Assembly (NCBI GenBank): GCA_032716605.1
Contig: CM064519.1
Location: 20,758,348-20,822,347, forward strand
Direction of reading: 5' to 3'
Length of the DNA stretch: 64,000 bases
Origin: Paralithodes platypus
Taxonomy: Eukaryota > Arthropoda > Malacostraca > Decapoda > Lithodidae
The position numbers and the translations under genes are program-made. This document shows positions 43,250 to 54,151 of the stretch, one piece after another. Under the pieces are notes generated by a model that saw only the letters and a list, made by a program, of their open reading frames with translations, searched no databases and had not been told where the DNA came from. Positions within the stretch are counted from its first letter, which is position 1. Each line of letters starts with the position of its first letter.

Positions 43250-45195
43250 TAAGAAATAACCTAGTGAATTCTTACCCGGTATCACTGGATATAATTACTC
43301 TGTAATTTTTTTTATTTTTTTATTTTTTTTTCAGGTATAGCCTAGTCTTAGGCTAAGACTAATATATTTGTATCTTTGGCAACATAGAGGCTAAGTGTAA
43401 CCGGTCACTTAAGCTCTCGTATTTCACATAATTCTGATAGTAGGCCTGTCTCTAATATGGTATGACAAAGCCTAGGGTAACCGGCAAAATTAATATTTGC
43501 CTCCATTATTGCAACCCGGGCTTGTCCTATTATAGTATGACAATGCCTAGAGTATCCAACAAAATAATATCTGCCTTATATTAATTGTATGACATCTTTA
43601 TTATAGTACTGTATGACCAAACCTAGAGTACCCGGCAATAATTTCCATTTGATTCTTACAGTTTTTCTTACAGTAGATCCTCTGGAAAAAGGCAAACTAT
43701 GCCTGTGTATCCAGCTCGGTACCAGTACTTGCACTGCTGCGGTCGTTCACGGTGTTGGCGGCGGCGGTAGCAGACGCAACATTTTTACTATTCTGTATTT
43801 TTGTTTTATAATCAAACTTCAAATCTTGTCTTCCCCATGCTTTATCAAGATTACTTTCAAACTCCCTTATTGATTCGGAATCGACTACATACTGGGGCAG
43901 TGCGTTCCACTCATTTACCACTCTATCACAAAATGAGTTCTTCGCCTTCTCAAGCCTATTTCTTTCTTTGTAAATTTTCTTAGAGTGTCCTCTCGTTCTT
44001 GTTCCCTCCCGCATCAAGAAGATACCTTCACACACATCCTCATCGTACTTTCCTGACACTATCTTAAAAGTCTCTATCATATCCCCTCTCTTTCTCCTAT
44101 ATGCCAGTGTCGGAAGTCCCAGTGTCCTCAACCTCTGCTCATAGCCCGCGTTCTTCAACGTTGGTACCAGCTTGCTAGCTCTCCTCTGCACTTTCTCCAC
44201 TGCTTCTATATCCTTTACCATATATGGAGCCCACACCTGGTTTGCATATTCCAGGTGCGGCCTAACCAGCGCTGTATATAGATTCCTGAAGATTTCTTCG
44301 TCAAGTGACACAAATGTCCTCCTTATCAGCCCTACAATTCTATTGGCTTTGTTTATCTTTTCCGCTAAATGTTCTGAGAAATTTAACTTATTGTCTATCA
44401 CTACTCCTATATCCTTTTCTGCACTCACTTCCTCCATCGCTTCATACATACTGTATCCTACCTTGTCTATCTTGCTGGTCCCAATCCGCATGTACTTGCA
44501 TTTTTTTGGATGAAAAGGCATTAACCAATGCTCAGACCATCCCTTCATGCCCTCCACATCTCCTTGAAGCAAACCCATATCTTCCTTACTCCTCACTCTT
44601 CTATACAGTTTACAGATTCCATTATTGGAACCCTGGTTTGTCTTTATTAAAGTATGACAAAGTTTAGGGTACCCGGAAAATAATATGCCATCGTCTTAAC
44701 AGTCGCCAGAGTACCCTGTAACTGGCTTCCCGGCCGGGTCTTGTTATGGCATTATGCTTGTTGTTATGATACAACCCGGGAATATTGGTACCCGGGACTG
44801 ATTGGTACCCGGGTCTGTCCTGGTAATAAATTGATGGTACCCGGCCGGGTTTATCTTTGTATTTGTTGTGGATTATAATACCGCCCGGTATTATAGTGCC
44901 CGGGTAGCCGGCCATAGTCTACAAGTACCCGGGCTTGACTTTATACTTTATATGGTAATGTAATACCACCCGGGAATCTTGGTGCCCGGGTTTGTCATAG
45001 TTTTAACCGGCCGGGTAGCAGCCTCCAGAGTAACCTGCTATAGCCTTTATAGTATCACCCGGGAATACTGGTACCCGGGTCTGTCATAGTCTTGACAGTT
45101 TGTCAGAGTACCCGGCAAAAGTCTGCTGGTACCCGGCCGGGCTTGTGTTTATATTTGTATTGGGTTATAATACTACCCGGGAATATTAGTGCTCC
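43250..45195. repeat. CCCGG-rich diverged array in DIRS C 5' region (left part)
   Basis: Irregular units of roughly 110-150 bp share GTATGACAA(A/T)GCCTAG, TACCCGGCAA, ACCCGGGAATATTGGTACCC and CCGGCCGGGT words. It is split by LINE A4 (43656-44614) and is continued beyond the fold-back element at 49194. No protein is coded. Confidence 0.75.
43656..44614 (-). mobile_element. LINE family A, copy A4
   Basis: GATTC at 43651-43655 and 44615-44619 flanks it. The minus-strand frame 44596-43697 (299 residues) encodes only RT after the YADD box, from RSKEDMGLLQGDVEGMKGW to GTELDTQA. It is nearly identical to A2. The tail has a slightly altered form, CTGTAAGAAAAACTGTAAG. Confidence 0.9.
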
Positions 45196-45510
45196 TCATA
45201 AACCTTAACCTAAACAGAGCAAAATAACAAGAGAACCCTTACATGACATGGTCACTGTTGGTCCAGCTGATATGTGTAAACATTCAAGGTTGAGTATGAA
45301 AACGCATACTATAGTCAAAGTCACGGGAGAAAAGAAATTCCCGTTTGGCAACCGTCTTCCAACTTGTTCGAGCTAGTGCATTCCTGTAGTGAATAGCTAA
45401 ATGATATACAATGATGCTAAAGACAACAAACTTCAGTATAAAACAGTAAAATAAATTGTATTTACCTTTTTCCTAACACAAACCTAATTGAAACACATGT
45501 ATTAGCAGTC

Positions 45511-48008
45511 GATCTATCTATCTATTGCCTGACGCCGTGATCCCCGAAGGGGTGGCCACGAACGAACCGCCCCCATGCACCTCTGTCCCCAGTCAGTCGA
45601 CGCCCCTCCCTCCAACCAGCACCGCCTTCGTTCATGTACTGTACTTCCTCACTCCATCCTTCCACCTCTCATTCGGTCTACCTCTCCCTCTCTGTTCCTC
45701 CACCTCGCTCTCGTACACCCTCTTAGTCATTCTCTCGCTTTCCATACGTTCCATATGGCCGAACCATCTCAAGTTGTTCCTTTTCACTCTTTCCAGCACA
45801 TCTACCTCCACACCACACCTCCTTCTTACTTCCTCATTAGTCTGTCTATCCCTCCATGTACAAACAGGCACCGGCACTAGAACTAGTAGAGTTTTCCCAT
45901 GCTAGAATAAGAAGGGCTATAGAAAAAATGAATAGAAGTAAGTCACCGGGACCGGATGGGATACACCCAAGAATCATAAAGGAAGGAGGGGAGATGTTAG
46001 TAGAGCCATTGAAAATGTTATTTGAGGTATCGTTTAATACAGGACAAATCCCGATGGACTGGAGAGAGGCGAACATAACAGCTATATTTAAGAAGGGAAA
46101 GAGAAATGACCCAGGGAATTATAGACCAGTCAGTTTGACAGTGTTGTGTGTAAACTAATGGAAACGGTAATTAGAGAAGGAATAATGGATCATATGAAGT
46201 CAAACCAACTTTTCAGTGGGAGACAGTTCGGATTCTTGCCGGGGAGGTCGACGGTACTACAGCTAATTAAGGTGGTAGATGATTGGATGCAAATTCTAGA
46301 AGATGGTGATGTAATAGACGTGGTATATTGCGATTTTATGAAGGCCTTCGATAAGGTCCCACATAAAAGGTTAATAGAGAAAGTTAGAAGCTATAATATA
46401 GGGGAGAAATGTGTGAAATGGATAGAAGCCTTCCTGAAAGATCGGAGACAGAGGGTATTGGTGAATGGAATAGGCTCGGGGTGGAGGGAAATTACAAGTG
46501 GGGTACCTCAGGGATCTGTGTTGGGACCATTGCTGTTCGTTATATTTATCAACGACTTGCCTGAAGTTATAACTAATGGAAGTGAGGTATACCTGTATGC
46601 GGATGACACTAAACTGTATAGAAGTGTGAGGAGTAAGGAAGATATGGGTTTGCTTCAAGGAGATGTGGAGGGCATGAAGGGATGGTCTGAGCATTGGTTA
46701 ATGCCTTTTCATCCAAAAAAATGCAAGTACATGCGGATTGGGACCAGCAAGATAGACAAGGTAGGATACAGTATGTATGAAGCGATGGAGGAAGTGAGTG
46801 CAGAAAAGGATATAGGAGTAGTGATAGATAATAAGTTAAATTTCTCAGAACATTTAGCGGAAAAGATAAACAAAGCCAATAGAATTGTAGGGCTGATAAG
46901 GAGGACATTTGTGTCACTTGACGAAGAAATCTTCAGGAATCTATATACAGCGCTGGTTAGGCCACACCTGGAATATGCAAACCAGGTGTGGGCTCCATAT
47001 ATGGTAAAGGATATAGAAGCAGTGGAGAAAGTGCAGAGAAGAGCTAGCAAGCTGGTACCAACGTTGAAGAACGCGGGCTATGAGCAGAGGTTGAGGACAC
47101 TGGGACTTCCGACCACTGGCATATAGGAGAAAGAGAGGGGATATGATAGAGACTTTTAAGATAGTGTCAGGAAAGTACGATGAGGATGTGTGTGAAGGTA
47201 TCTTCTTGATGCGGGAGGGAACAAGAACGAGAGGACACTCTAAGAAAATTTACAAAGAAAGAAATAGGCTTGAGAAGGCGAAGAACTCATTTTGTGATAG
47301 AGTGGTAAATGAGTGGAACGCACTGCCCCAGTATGTAGTCGATTCCGAATCAATAAGGGAGTTTGAAAGTAATCTTGATAAAGCATGGGGAAGACAAGAT
47401 TTGAAGTTTGATTATAAAACAAAAATACAGAATAGTAAAAATGTTGCGTCTGCTACCGCCGCCGCCAACACCGTGAACGACCGCAGCAGTGCAAGCACTG
47501 GTACTGAGCTGGATACACAGGCATAGTTTGCCTTTTTCCAGAGGATCTACTGTAAGAAACTGTAAGAAAATGTAACTCCGCACGCACTCCTTAAGTAATT
47601 CATTTCCACTGCTCTCACTCTTGGTCTGAGTCTCAACCAACGTCCATGCTTCGCTTCCGTAAGTCAGTGTCGGGATTACCACACTGTCATGCAAGGACTT
47701 CTTCACTTCCATACTGACCACCCTATTTCTTGTTACTACTTTTAGCGTTCCTACAACCCTCTTCCCCTGTTGTACCCTCTCCCGCACTTCTTCATCCATA
47801 GTCCCATCTTTACTCAACACTCTGCCCAGATACTTAAAAGAGTTGACGATCTCCATAGCCTGACCGTTCAGCTTCACCTCACACTCTGTGACTTCACCCC
47901 TTTCGAAGACCATAACCTTGCTCTTCCCCGCATTTACCTTCAAATTCCGTTTTTCGCACACTGTTCCAAACTCATTTACCAGACCCTGCAACTCCCATTC
48001 ATTATCAG
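45511..48008 (-). mobile_element. RTE-like LINE family B, copy B3, split by LINE A5
   Basis: An 11-bp duplication TATTAGCAGTC lies at 45500-45510 and 48009-48019. The 3' part (GATA tail, 45511-45855) and 5' part (47575-48008) are contiguous once A5 and one ATGTA are removed. It encodes the same tail protein as B2 and B4. A 2-bp deletion near 47632 (GAGTCTCAACC versus GAGTCTCTCAACC) breaks the frame. Confidence 0.92.
45861..47569 (+). mobile_element. LINE family A, copy A5, inserted in LINE B3
   Basis: ATGTA at 45856-45860 and 47570-47574 flanks it, and B4 supplies the uninterrupted target (CTCCATGTAACTCCGC). RT is spread over frames 45856-46158, 46146-47126 and 47143-47526. One base is lost near 46140 and one gained near 47112 relative to A1/A2. 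YLYADDTKLYR and the rest of the catalytic domain are intact. Confidence 0.93.
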
Positions 48009-48481
48009 TATTAGCAGTCAGCTGATGAAATACATTGTTGTGGCTGAGCGTAAGGAACGAAACGGTGGCGGGTAAGGGGAGGAAAGAAGAGGATGTTAGA
48101 TAATATACCATATATCTCCCATATAAAGCAATGTTGTTATATCACATGTGTATAGGTTTGCAGTACCAGGCACATGTGAACAATGAGTAGCTTGAATGTA
48201 GGTGTAAAGAAGATTATTGTAAAGAATATACAAAAATAATGTTTAGAGAAGCCAAGGAATTCAAACTCGTTTAAAAACCGTTCCACACACAGGATATCTT
48301 CCTCCCCTTTCCCTCCCTTTACATTATTTTTGTATATTCTCTACAATAATGTTCCTTTATACCTACGTTCAGGGTGCTCATTGTTCACATGTGCCTAGTA
48401 CTACAAACCTATACACATGTGATATAATAACATTGCTTTATATGGGAGATATATGGTATATTATCTAACATCCTCCTCTTT

Positions 48482-48888
48482 GTTTTTGTTGTGGTTCCCC
48501 AAGCTGCCTGGCCGAACAGCCCCAAGGCCCCGAGCAAGGCCAAGGCCATAACCGAGTGCCCCCACAGAACCCTCCCTGCCGACCACAATACAGCCTGGGT
48601 GACTGAAGCCACTCATGGCGGGAAGCTGAGGAGGGTGCGGAAACGCCCGGGAAACCAAAGACCCACCCAGGGCCCTGTGCCCCTCAGCAATTATGAAGAG
48701 AAAGTTGAGGGGCAAAGGAAAAATGTAACGCTTTGGCTTCCAATCTTGGTAGATTGGGAGGTCAATCCACGGAACAGACGCCGTCACTTGAGATCTAGAA
48801 AATATATAAGTAAAAGGAACAGTCAGAGTAAGCTATGGGTATGGCAGAGATCGCTCAGTTCTCACTCTGATAGACCAGCCCATACATA
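48482..48888. other. 407-bp GC-rich insertion in the fold-back arm, origin unknown
   Basis: CTCCTCTTT occurs at 48473-48481 and 48889-48897, and the opposite arm of the fold-back element lacks the intervening DNA, so this is an insertion with a 9-bp duplication. It is GC-richer than its surroundings. On the minus strand a frame (48787-48461) reads SLVSRAFPHPPQLPAMSGFS and GALGYGLGLARGLGAV and ends near an A-rich CACAACAAAAAC. The plus strand is also open. I recognise no family. A retrocopy of host RNA or a SINE are both possible. Confidence 0.55.
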
Positions 48889-49193
48889 CTCCTCTTTCCT
48901 CCCCTTACCCACCACCGTTGTGTTCCTTACCCTCAGCCACAACAATGTATTTCATCAGCTGACTACTAATACTTGTGTTTCATTTAGGTTTGTGTTTAAA
49001 AAAAGGTAAATACAATTTATTTTACTGTTTTATACTGAAGTTTGTTGTCTTTAGCATCATTGTATATCATTTAGCTATTCACTACAGGAATGCACTAGCT
49101 CGAACAAGTTGGAAGACGGTTGCCAAACGGGAATTTCTTTTCTCCCGTGACTTTGACTATAGTAAATGTATGAAACACACTTAAACATCATAA

Positions 49194-49700
49194 GTCTTAA
49201 CAGTTGTCCGGGTAACTGGCCACAGCCTACATGTACCCGGGCTTGACTTTATATTTGTTATGGTATTACCGGTAATAGCCTATTGGTACCCGGCCGGGTT
49301 TGACTTAATATTTGTTATGTTATTGTAATACCGCCCGGGAATATTGGTGCCCGGGTTTGTCATAGATTTAACAGTCGGCCGGGAAAACTGGCTATAGCCT
49401 ATATGTACCCGGGCCTGATTTTATACTTGTATGGTATTATAATATCCCCGCCCATCTGGGTACCCGGGACTGTCTCCATACCCGGCAGTCCTGGCACCCG
49501 GGCCTTATTGAGATAAGGTCTAGGGTACCCGGGGACTTGAGAATTCGAACTGAGAATTCTCAAATACTTGTATGGTATTATAATATCCCCGCCCACCTGG
49601 GTACCCGGGACTGTCTCCATACCCGACAGTCCTGGTACCCGGGCCTTATTGAGATAAGGTCTAGGGTACCCGGGGACTTGAGAATTCGACTTGAGAATTC
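49194..49700. repeat. CCCGG-rich array in DIRS C 5' region (right part)
   Basis: It continues the 43250-45195 array. A nearly perfect 141-bp tandem duplication starts at 49425 and 49566 (CTTGTATGGTATTATAATAT, GGGTACCCGGGACTGTCTCC, TTATTGAGATAAGGTCTAGG). Each unit ends in GAGAATTCGA..TGAGAATTCT inverted words. Confidence 0.85.
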
Positions 49701-50639
49701 TCAACACGCCATATTTTGCACTCGTATGGGTAGGCCTACACGGGCACAGTGATAATGGCGATTATTATGTAACTTTGTACATGTTTCTTACATCGTTCTG
49801 TGATTGTAAGTCAGTGAGATATATTCAATCAAGATATTATTTGGGTACTGATTGGCTGTAGGTCTACTTGATACCCTTGGAAATAATAACATACGAGTGC
49901 CTAAATAAGCCGTCCAATATAGGCTATTATTAAAATGTTGTAATTGAATTTAGCATCACAATATAAAACCATCAGCTGTAAGTATCTTATAGTTCTCACT
50001 GAAAATAATGCCCTACAAAATGTCTTGAAGGCAAATATATGTGATGAGGCACTCCTGATTGATTAATGTAAAAACAATATGTATTCATCTTCACATAGAA
50101 AACTTGGGAGTTAATACTGAAGGTATTGTGGTTGATATGGTGTGAAGCATTGAATGAAAATAGATCAAAAACATTTTCGAAATTAGGATTTGGGAATTAG
50201 TTTTTTAATACAAATTTAACAATTGTAAGACAAGTAACCCCTGGCCAGCGCACAACCTTGGGGGCTACATGTAAAGAATTAAAGATCTATGAATTTGACA
50301 CTAACATAGAATTCAACACTTAAGGGAATTAATATCAAGCTACAATGTTAAAACACCCTTTCACAGAAAAAAAGAGAGACACTGCAGCTAATGAGCCGAG
50401 GCTCGTAGGATAGAAAAAACAAGAAACAAAAAACACTAAGTAAACAAAAAAGCGAAAGTGGCGTCCTTGAAAAGCACGATCGTAGACCAGCCCAGAACTG
50501 AGTCCTTACTTATGCAGGTTTACAAGTGAAATAGTTAAAATAAATACATTCCTAAACGCATACCGGTATGCAACTCAATGTGCAATTAGACTCACTAGGG
50601 ACTAAAAACTGATGCATTTAAGAGGGGCTATGTAAAACT
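49701..50639. other. AT-rich stretch, nothing recognised
   Basis: No reading frame, repeat family or structural RNA signature that I can support. By position it belongs to the DIRS C 5' region. Confidence 0.4.
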
Positions 50640-50985
50640 GGCAGGGAGGTAAGGAAAAAAAACTTCCTATCTGGCTGGGCGATAATCGAGAGAGAACGCA
50701 CCTGGGGGGTGGGGGTACCGGGCAAGGTATGGGAAACAGCTCAGGAAGATCGGAATGCGCGTAGGCGCGGTGTTCAAACTGTGTTAATTCTTTTCTTTTG
50801 TATTTCCTACTTTTCAGTGGCTCTGTCTCAATGACGTACCTTAGGAATGATTAAGGGTTACCCCCTAAGATGATCTTGGTTCTCGACCGTCGTGATCGAG
50901 GTTAACCCGGGCTCTGAGGAGCCCGGAACGAGGCCATATTATCATAGGCTCTTACGTCATTGACGTAAGGAGCCACCAATAAATA
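50640..50985 (-). repeat. DIRS C left (5') terminal repeat
   Basis: On the minus strand it opens TATTTATTGGTGGCTCC, then the palindrome TTACGTCAATGACGTAA (50952-50968), AGAGCCT and a fold-back CCGGGCTCCTCAGAGCCCGG. The same plan occurs at the DIRS B left terminus, and TATTTATTAGTGG opens DIRS D. A second GTCTCAATGACGTACC word is at about 50827. The interior limit is uncertain. Confidence 0.65.
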
Positions 50986-51477
50986 AAGTACATCATTAAA
51001 TGTACAGGTATATACATAAAGTAATGTGTGCCGTACTGTGTGGTATTGTCATGATGTGACCAATAAGTGATGGCTCCAGCAGCATCAGTGGGACCATCTA
51101 TACCATCAGTCCCGCCTGACAACAAGATCACGTCTCCGCTGAACACACAGTTTTGCAACTTCTGAAAGTAAATACAGTACAGTAATGAATTATTAATATT
51201 AATCTTAATCTTTTATTAAGTACCAGTTCTTCCTTCTCAAAGGAAGTCAATAGTTCTGGGAAAACTCAAAACAACCTCCCTCCACTCTCACACCCTCCTG
51301 CTGCATCAACCACCCCATGATAAATACAGCATATCACTGCCCATCAAATACAACTTACTGTTTTCAAGCACATGTTTTAACTGTGTTCACATGACTATAT
51401 ACCGCTACCTATTGACTTATGTAGATAACTCAAAATTGAAAATTACCAGACAGTGGCTGACACTTTAGGTTAAACCC
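50986..51477. other. Flanking DNA, nothing recognised
   Basis: Non-repetitive AT-rich DNA with only short frames (for example 51158-50952 minus), which overlap the DIRS terminus and show no family features. It could be host intergenic DNA. Confidence 0.4.
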
Positions 51478-52262
51478 CCTTATCTATCTATCTATCTATT
51501 GCCTGACGCCGTGATCCCCGAAGGGGTGGCCACGAACGAACCGCCCCCATGCACCTCTGTCCCCAGTCAGTCGACGCCCCTCCCCCCAACCAGCACCGCC
51601 TTCGTTCATGTACTTCCTCACTCCATCCTTCCACCTCATATTCGGTCTACCTCTCCCCCTCTGTCCCTCCACCTCGCTCTCGTACACCCTCTTAGTCATT
51701 CTCTCGCTTTCCATACGTTCCATATGGCCGAACCATCTCAAGTTGTTCCTTTTCACACTTTCCAGCACATCTACCTCCACACCACACCTCCTTCTTACTT
51801 CCTCATTAGTCTGTCTATCCCTCCATGTAACTCCGCACGCACTCCTTAAGTAATTCATTTCCACTGCTCTCACTCTTGGTCTGAGTCTCTCAACCAACGT
51901 CCATGCTTCGCTTCCGTAAGTCAGTGTCGGGATTACCACACTGTCATGCAAGGACTTCTTCACTTCCATACTGACCACCCTATTTCTTGTTACTGCTTTT
52001 AGCGTTCCTACAACCCTCTTCCCCTGTTGTACCCTCTCCCGCACCTCTTCATCCATAGTCCCATCTTTACTCAACACACTGCCCAGATACTTAAAAGAGT
52101 TGACGATCTCCATAGCCTGACCGTTCAGCTTCACCTCACACTCTGTGACTTCACCCCTTTCGAAGACCATAACCTTGCTCTTCCCCGTATTTACCTTCAA
52201 ATTCCGTTTTTCGCACACTGTTCCAAACTCATTTACCAGACCCTGCAACTCCCATTCATTCA
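51478..52262 (-). mobile_element. RTE-like LINE family B, copy B4 (longest, open)
   Basis: The GATA tail (TATCTATCTATCTATC on plus) is at about 51480 and the truncated 5' end at about 52262. A single minus-strand frame 52263-51496 (255 residues) runs from NEWELQGLVNEFGTVCEKRN through YGSEAWTLVERLRPRVR to FVRGHPFGDHGVRQ. Only the RT thumb and tail are present. The copy is intact and supplies the uninterrupted target for A5. Confidence 0.9.
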
Positions 52263-52371
52263 CTTACAGAACTGTATCATCCGCAATGTTGCAGTTGAAT
52301 GGTGTATATATTTATTGATATTCTGGATTATTTCTCATTTGACTGATTAGTTAATAGTAAACTATTGTTAA

Positions 52372-53662
52372 CCCGGGAACTGCGGGAAGACTCTTAAGAG
52401 TTCCCCCGGCGGACTGCGGGAAGACTCTTAACCCGTTGAGCCCCGGCTAGTTATAATATTTTGTTCACCCCAGTCCCAAGCCATTTTCTCTTCTTTTTTT
52501 TTGTTTGCTAAAATGGAAGACAAGGATGAGAAATGAAAAAAAAACAAAAAAAAAAATCACCTCGGAATTTTTTTTTTTGGGGGGGGGGGGAGGGGGAGCC
52601 TCCAAAAAATGTGTTGAGCCAAAATGGAAGAGAATGGTGAGAAATGAAGAAAAAAATATAAAAAAAACTCACCTCGGTCATTTGGGGGGCAGGGGGGAGG
52701 TCGAAAGTTCGTCTCCCCCGCATGACCACCCGCCCGGGAGCACTAGGGTGAAAACTGAGTATGGCATTGTACGGCATACATCCTAAGGAGTGTCTCACAT
52801 AAATCTCAAGCCTCTAGCTCCCATACGACCGGAGTAATGAAGGTTCAAAGTGGCGGTGAACTAAGGGTGTAAAGTATCCCCACTAAGCCCACCACCACTG
52901 GCCGCGCGGCTGTCTTGGCCCGCTCACACCTACCGGCCCAGCTCCCACACACACTACGGTACCTCCCCCTCCTATTCTCCCGCCATTTCCTACCTTACGA
53001 GCCACGTAAATTATTTTAATATGCCGGACGCACGTGTTGCGTCGCTGGGAGTTGGTGATAACAAACTGCCGACGCATCACGTGCGACGCTGGGTCTCAAT
53101 GGGTTAAGAGTCAGAGAACAAAAAATCAATTTTAAAACATCGAAAAAAAAATAAAAAATAAAAAACAAAACAAAATTTGCCCTTGGGCCACGCAAAATAT
53201 CAGTCCTCTACCTCCCCTCCTTCCCCACTTTCCTCCCCTCCTTCAGTTATCACCCTGTTATTTTCCCTGTTATTCCCTTATTCTGAGGTATTTTCGTGCT
53301 AACATTAGCGAGTTGCAAGCAGGGCATTGTCATCACTGTTAGCAAGCGAGTGCAAGAGAGAGAGAGAGAGTATCGATCGACAGTGTCTCAGTGGCCTTGG
53401 GGGAAATTGGCGGGAAAGCAGGTTGCCTCACCCATACATTATGCAACTCCCGCCCTGTATCGCCGATTTTGACCATCCAAACGCTGTTTTCACTCGTTTT
53501 ATTGTTGTAACAGGTTAATACCTTCATAATCAACCTATAATAGGCGCATATGGATAAGTATTAATGCTATTTATGGTAAAATGAATATTTTAGTGATGGA
53601 AACAGCTCAAATACATGCGCACAGGCAGACGTTTCTAATTACCCCCATGCGCAGTTCAGAGG
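52372..53662. mobile_element. PiggyBac-type MITE family F, copy F2, with E2 inside
   Basis: TTAA at 52368-52371 and 53663-53666. Ends are CCCGGGAACTGCG and, inward from the right, CCTCTGAACTGCG. Removing E2 and one TTAA leaves 615 bp, against 614 bp in F1. It contains AGACTCTTAAGAGTTCCCCC, matching F1 inverted. Confidence 0.88.
52432..53103. mobile_element. PiggyBac-type MITE family E, copy E2, inserted in F2
   Basis: TTAA at 52428-52431 and 53104-53107. Copy F1 has the empty site GACTCTTAAGAGT, so the insertion duplicated TTAA exactly. Ends are CCCGTTGAGCCCC and CCCATTGAGACCC (inward). The 672-bp body is the inverse of E1 with small indels in homopolymers. Confidence 0.93.
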
Positions 53663-53770
53663 TTAATACTTCGAAATTTACTATATAAGAGACCCACAAG
53701 AAAATCAGGATATAGGCTATTTATAACTTTAAGCATTCTCGAATGCTAGCGAACGTTCATTGTTGACAAA

Positions 53771-54145
53771 GCCGTGGTGATCAAGTGGTGAGCACGCTCA
53801 CGTGTGAATCTGCAAGACCTGGGATCGAATCCCTGCCACGGCGGACATTTAGTGGGTGTGGTAGTACGTCCTAGCATGTTTCACATGCTCGCACCCAGTC
53901 AGGGAACATCCTGACGACGTATACAGACTAAACACACATAACAAAGCCACTCCAACAGCTTCCTCTCTCTCCAACACCCCTTCTCCCCTCTCTACACTCT
54001 TCAGAAAAATAGGAAAAGTAGAATGTAATACGAGGCACCGTTGTAAAGGCTTATCCCTCAATACTTCATCTGAAACACTCGAGGCCTGGCTGCCCAGGCC
54101 AGGGACAGGCAAAGCAAGGATACAGAGTCTCGGAGGTACGAAATA
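53771..54145 (+). mobile_element. tRNA-derived SINE
   Basis: 53771-53843 folds as a tRNA-like head: acceptor arms GCCGTGG and CCACGGC, an A-box-like TGATCAAGTGGTGAGCA and a B box GGGATCGAATCCC-type word, without a 3' CCA. A non-tRNA body follows (CTAGCATGTTTCACATGCTC hairpin word, pyrimidine-rich centre, CTGCCCAGGCCAGGGACAGG). An RNA polymerase III promoter in a SINE head is the expected role. One T-arm mismatch and the long tail argue against a working tRNA. The 3' limit is approximate. Confidence 0.65.
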
Positions 54146-54151
54146 TATGTA

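Larger units (their letters stand above)
45202..49187. mobile_element. Fold-back (long inverted repeat) element carrying nested LINEs
   Basis: Left arm 45308-45510 plus 48020-48240 (once LINE B3 is removed) is the inverse of right arm 49163-48898 plus 48480-48320. Examples are GGCAACCGTCTTCCAACTTG against CAAGTTGGAAGACGGTTGCC and ACATGTGTATAGGTTTG against CAAACCTATACACATGT. Arms are about 420 bp. TCATAA at 45196-45201 and 49188-49193, with CCCGG array on both sides, suggests the insertion limits. The outermost 100 bp on the left have no inverse partner. No transposase is visible. Confidence 0.65.

Noticed and set aside
51499..51849. Pro/Ser/His-rich plus-strand frame opposite LINE B4 and its equivalents
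   Set aside because: Antisense of the conserved RTE tail; no independent evidence of coding.
53771..53843. Functional tRNA gene
   Set aside because: The T arm is mismatched, no terminator T-run follows, and a SINE-like body continues downstream.
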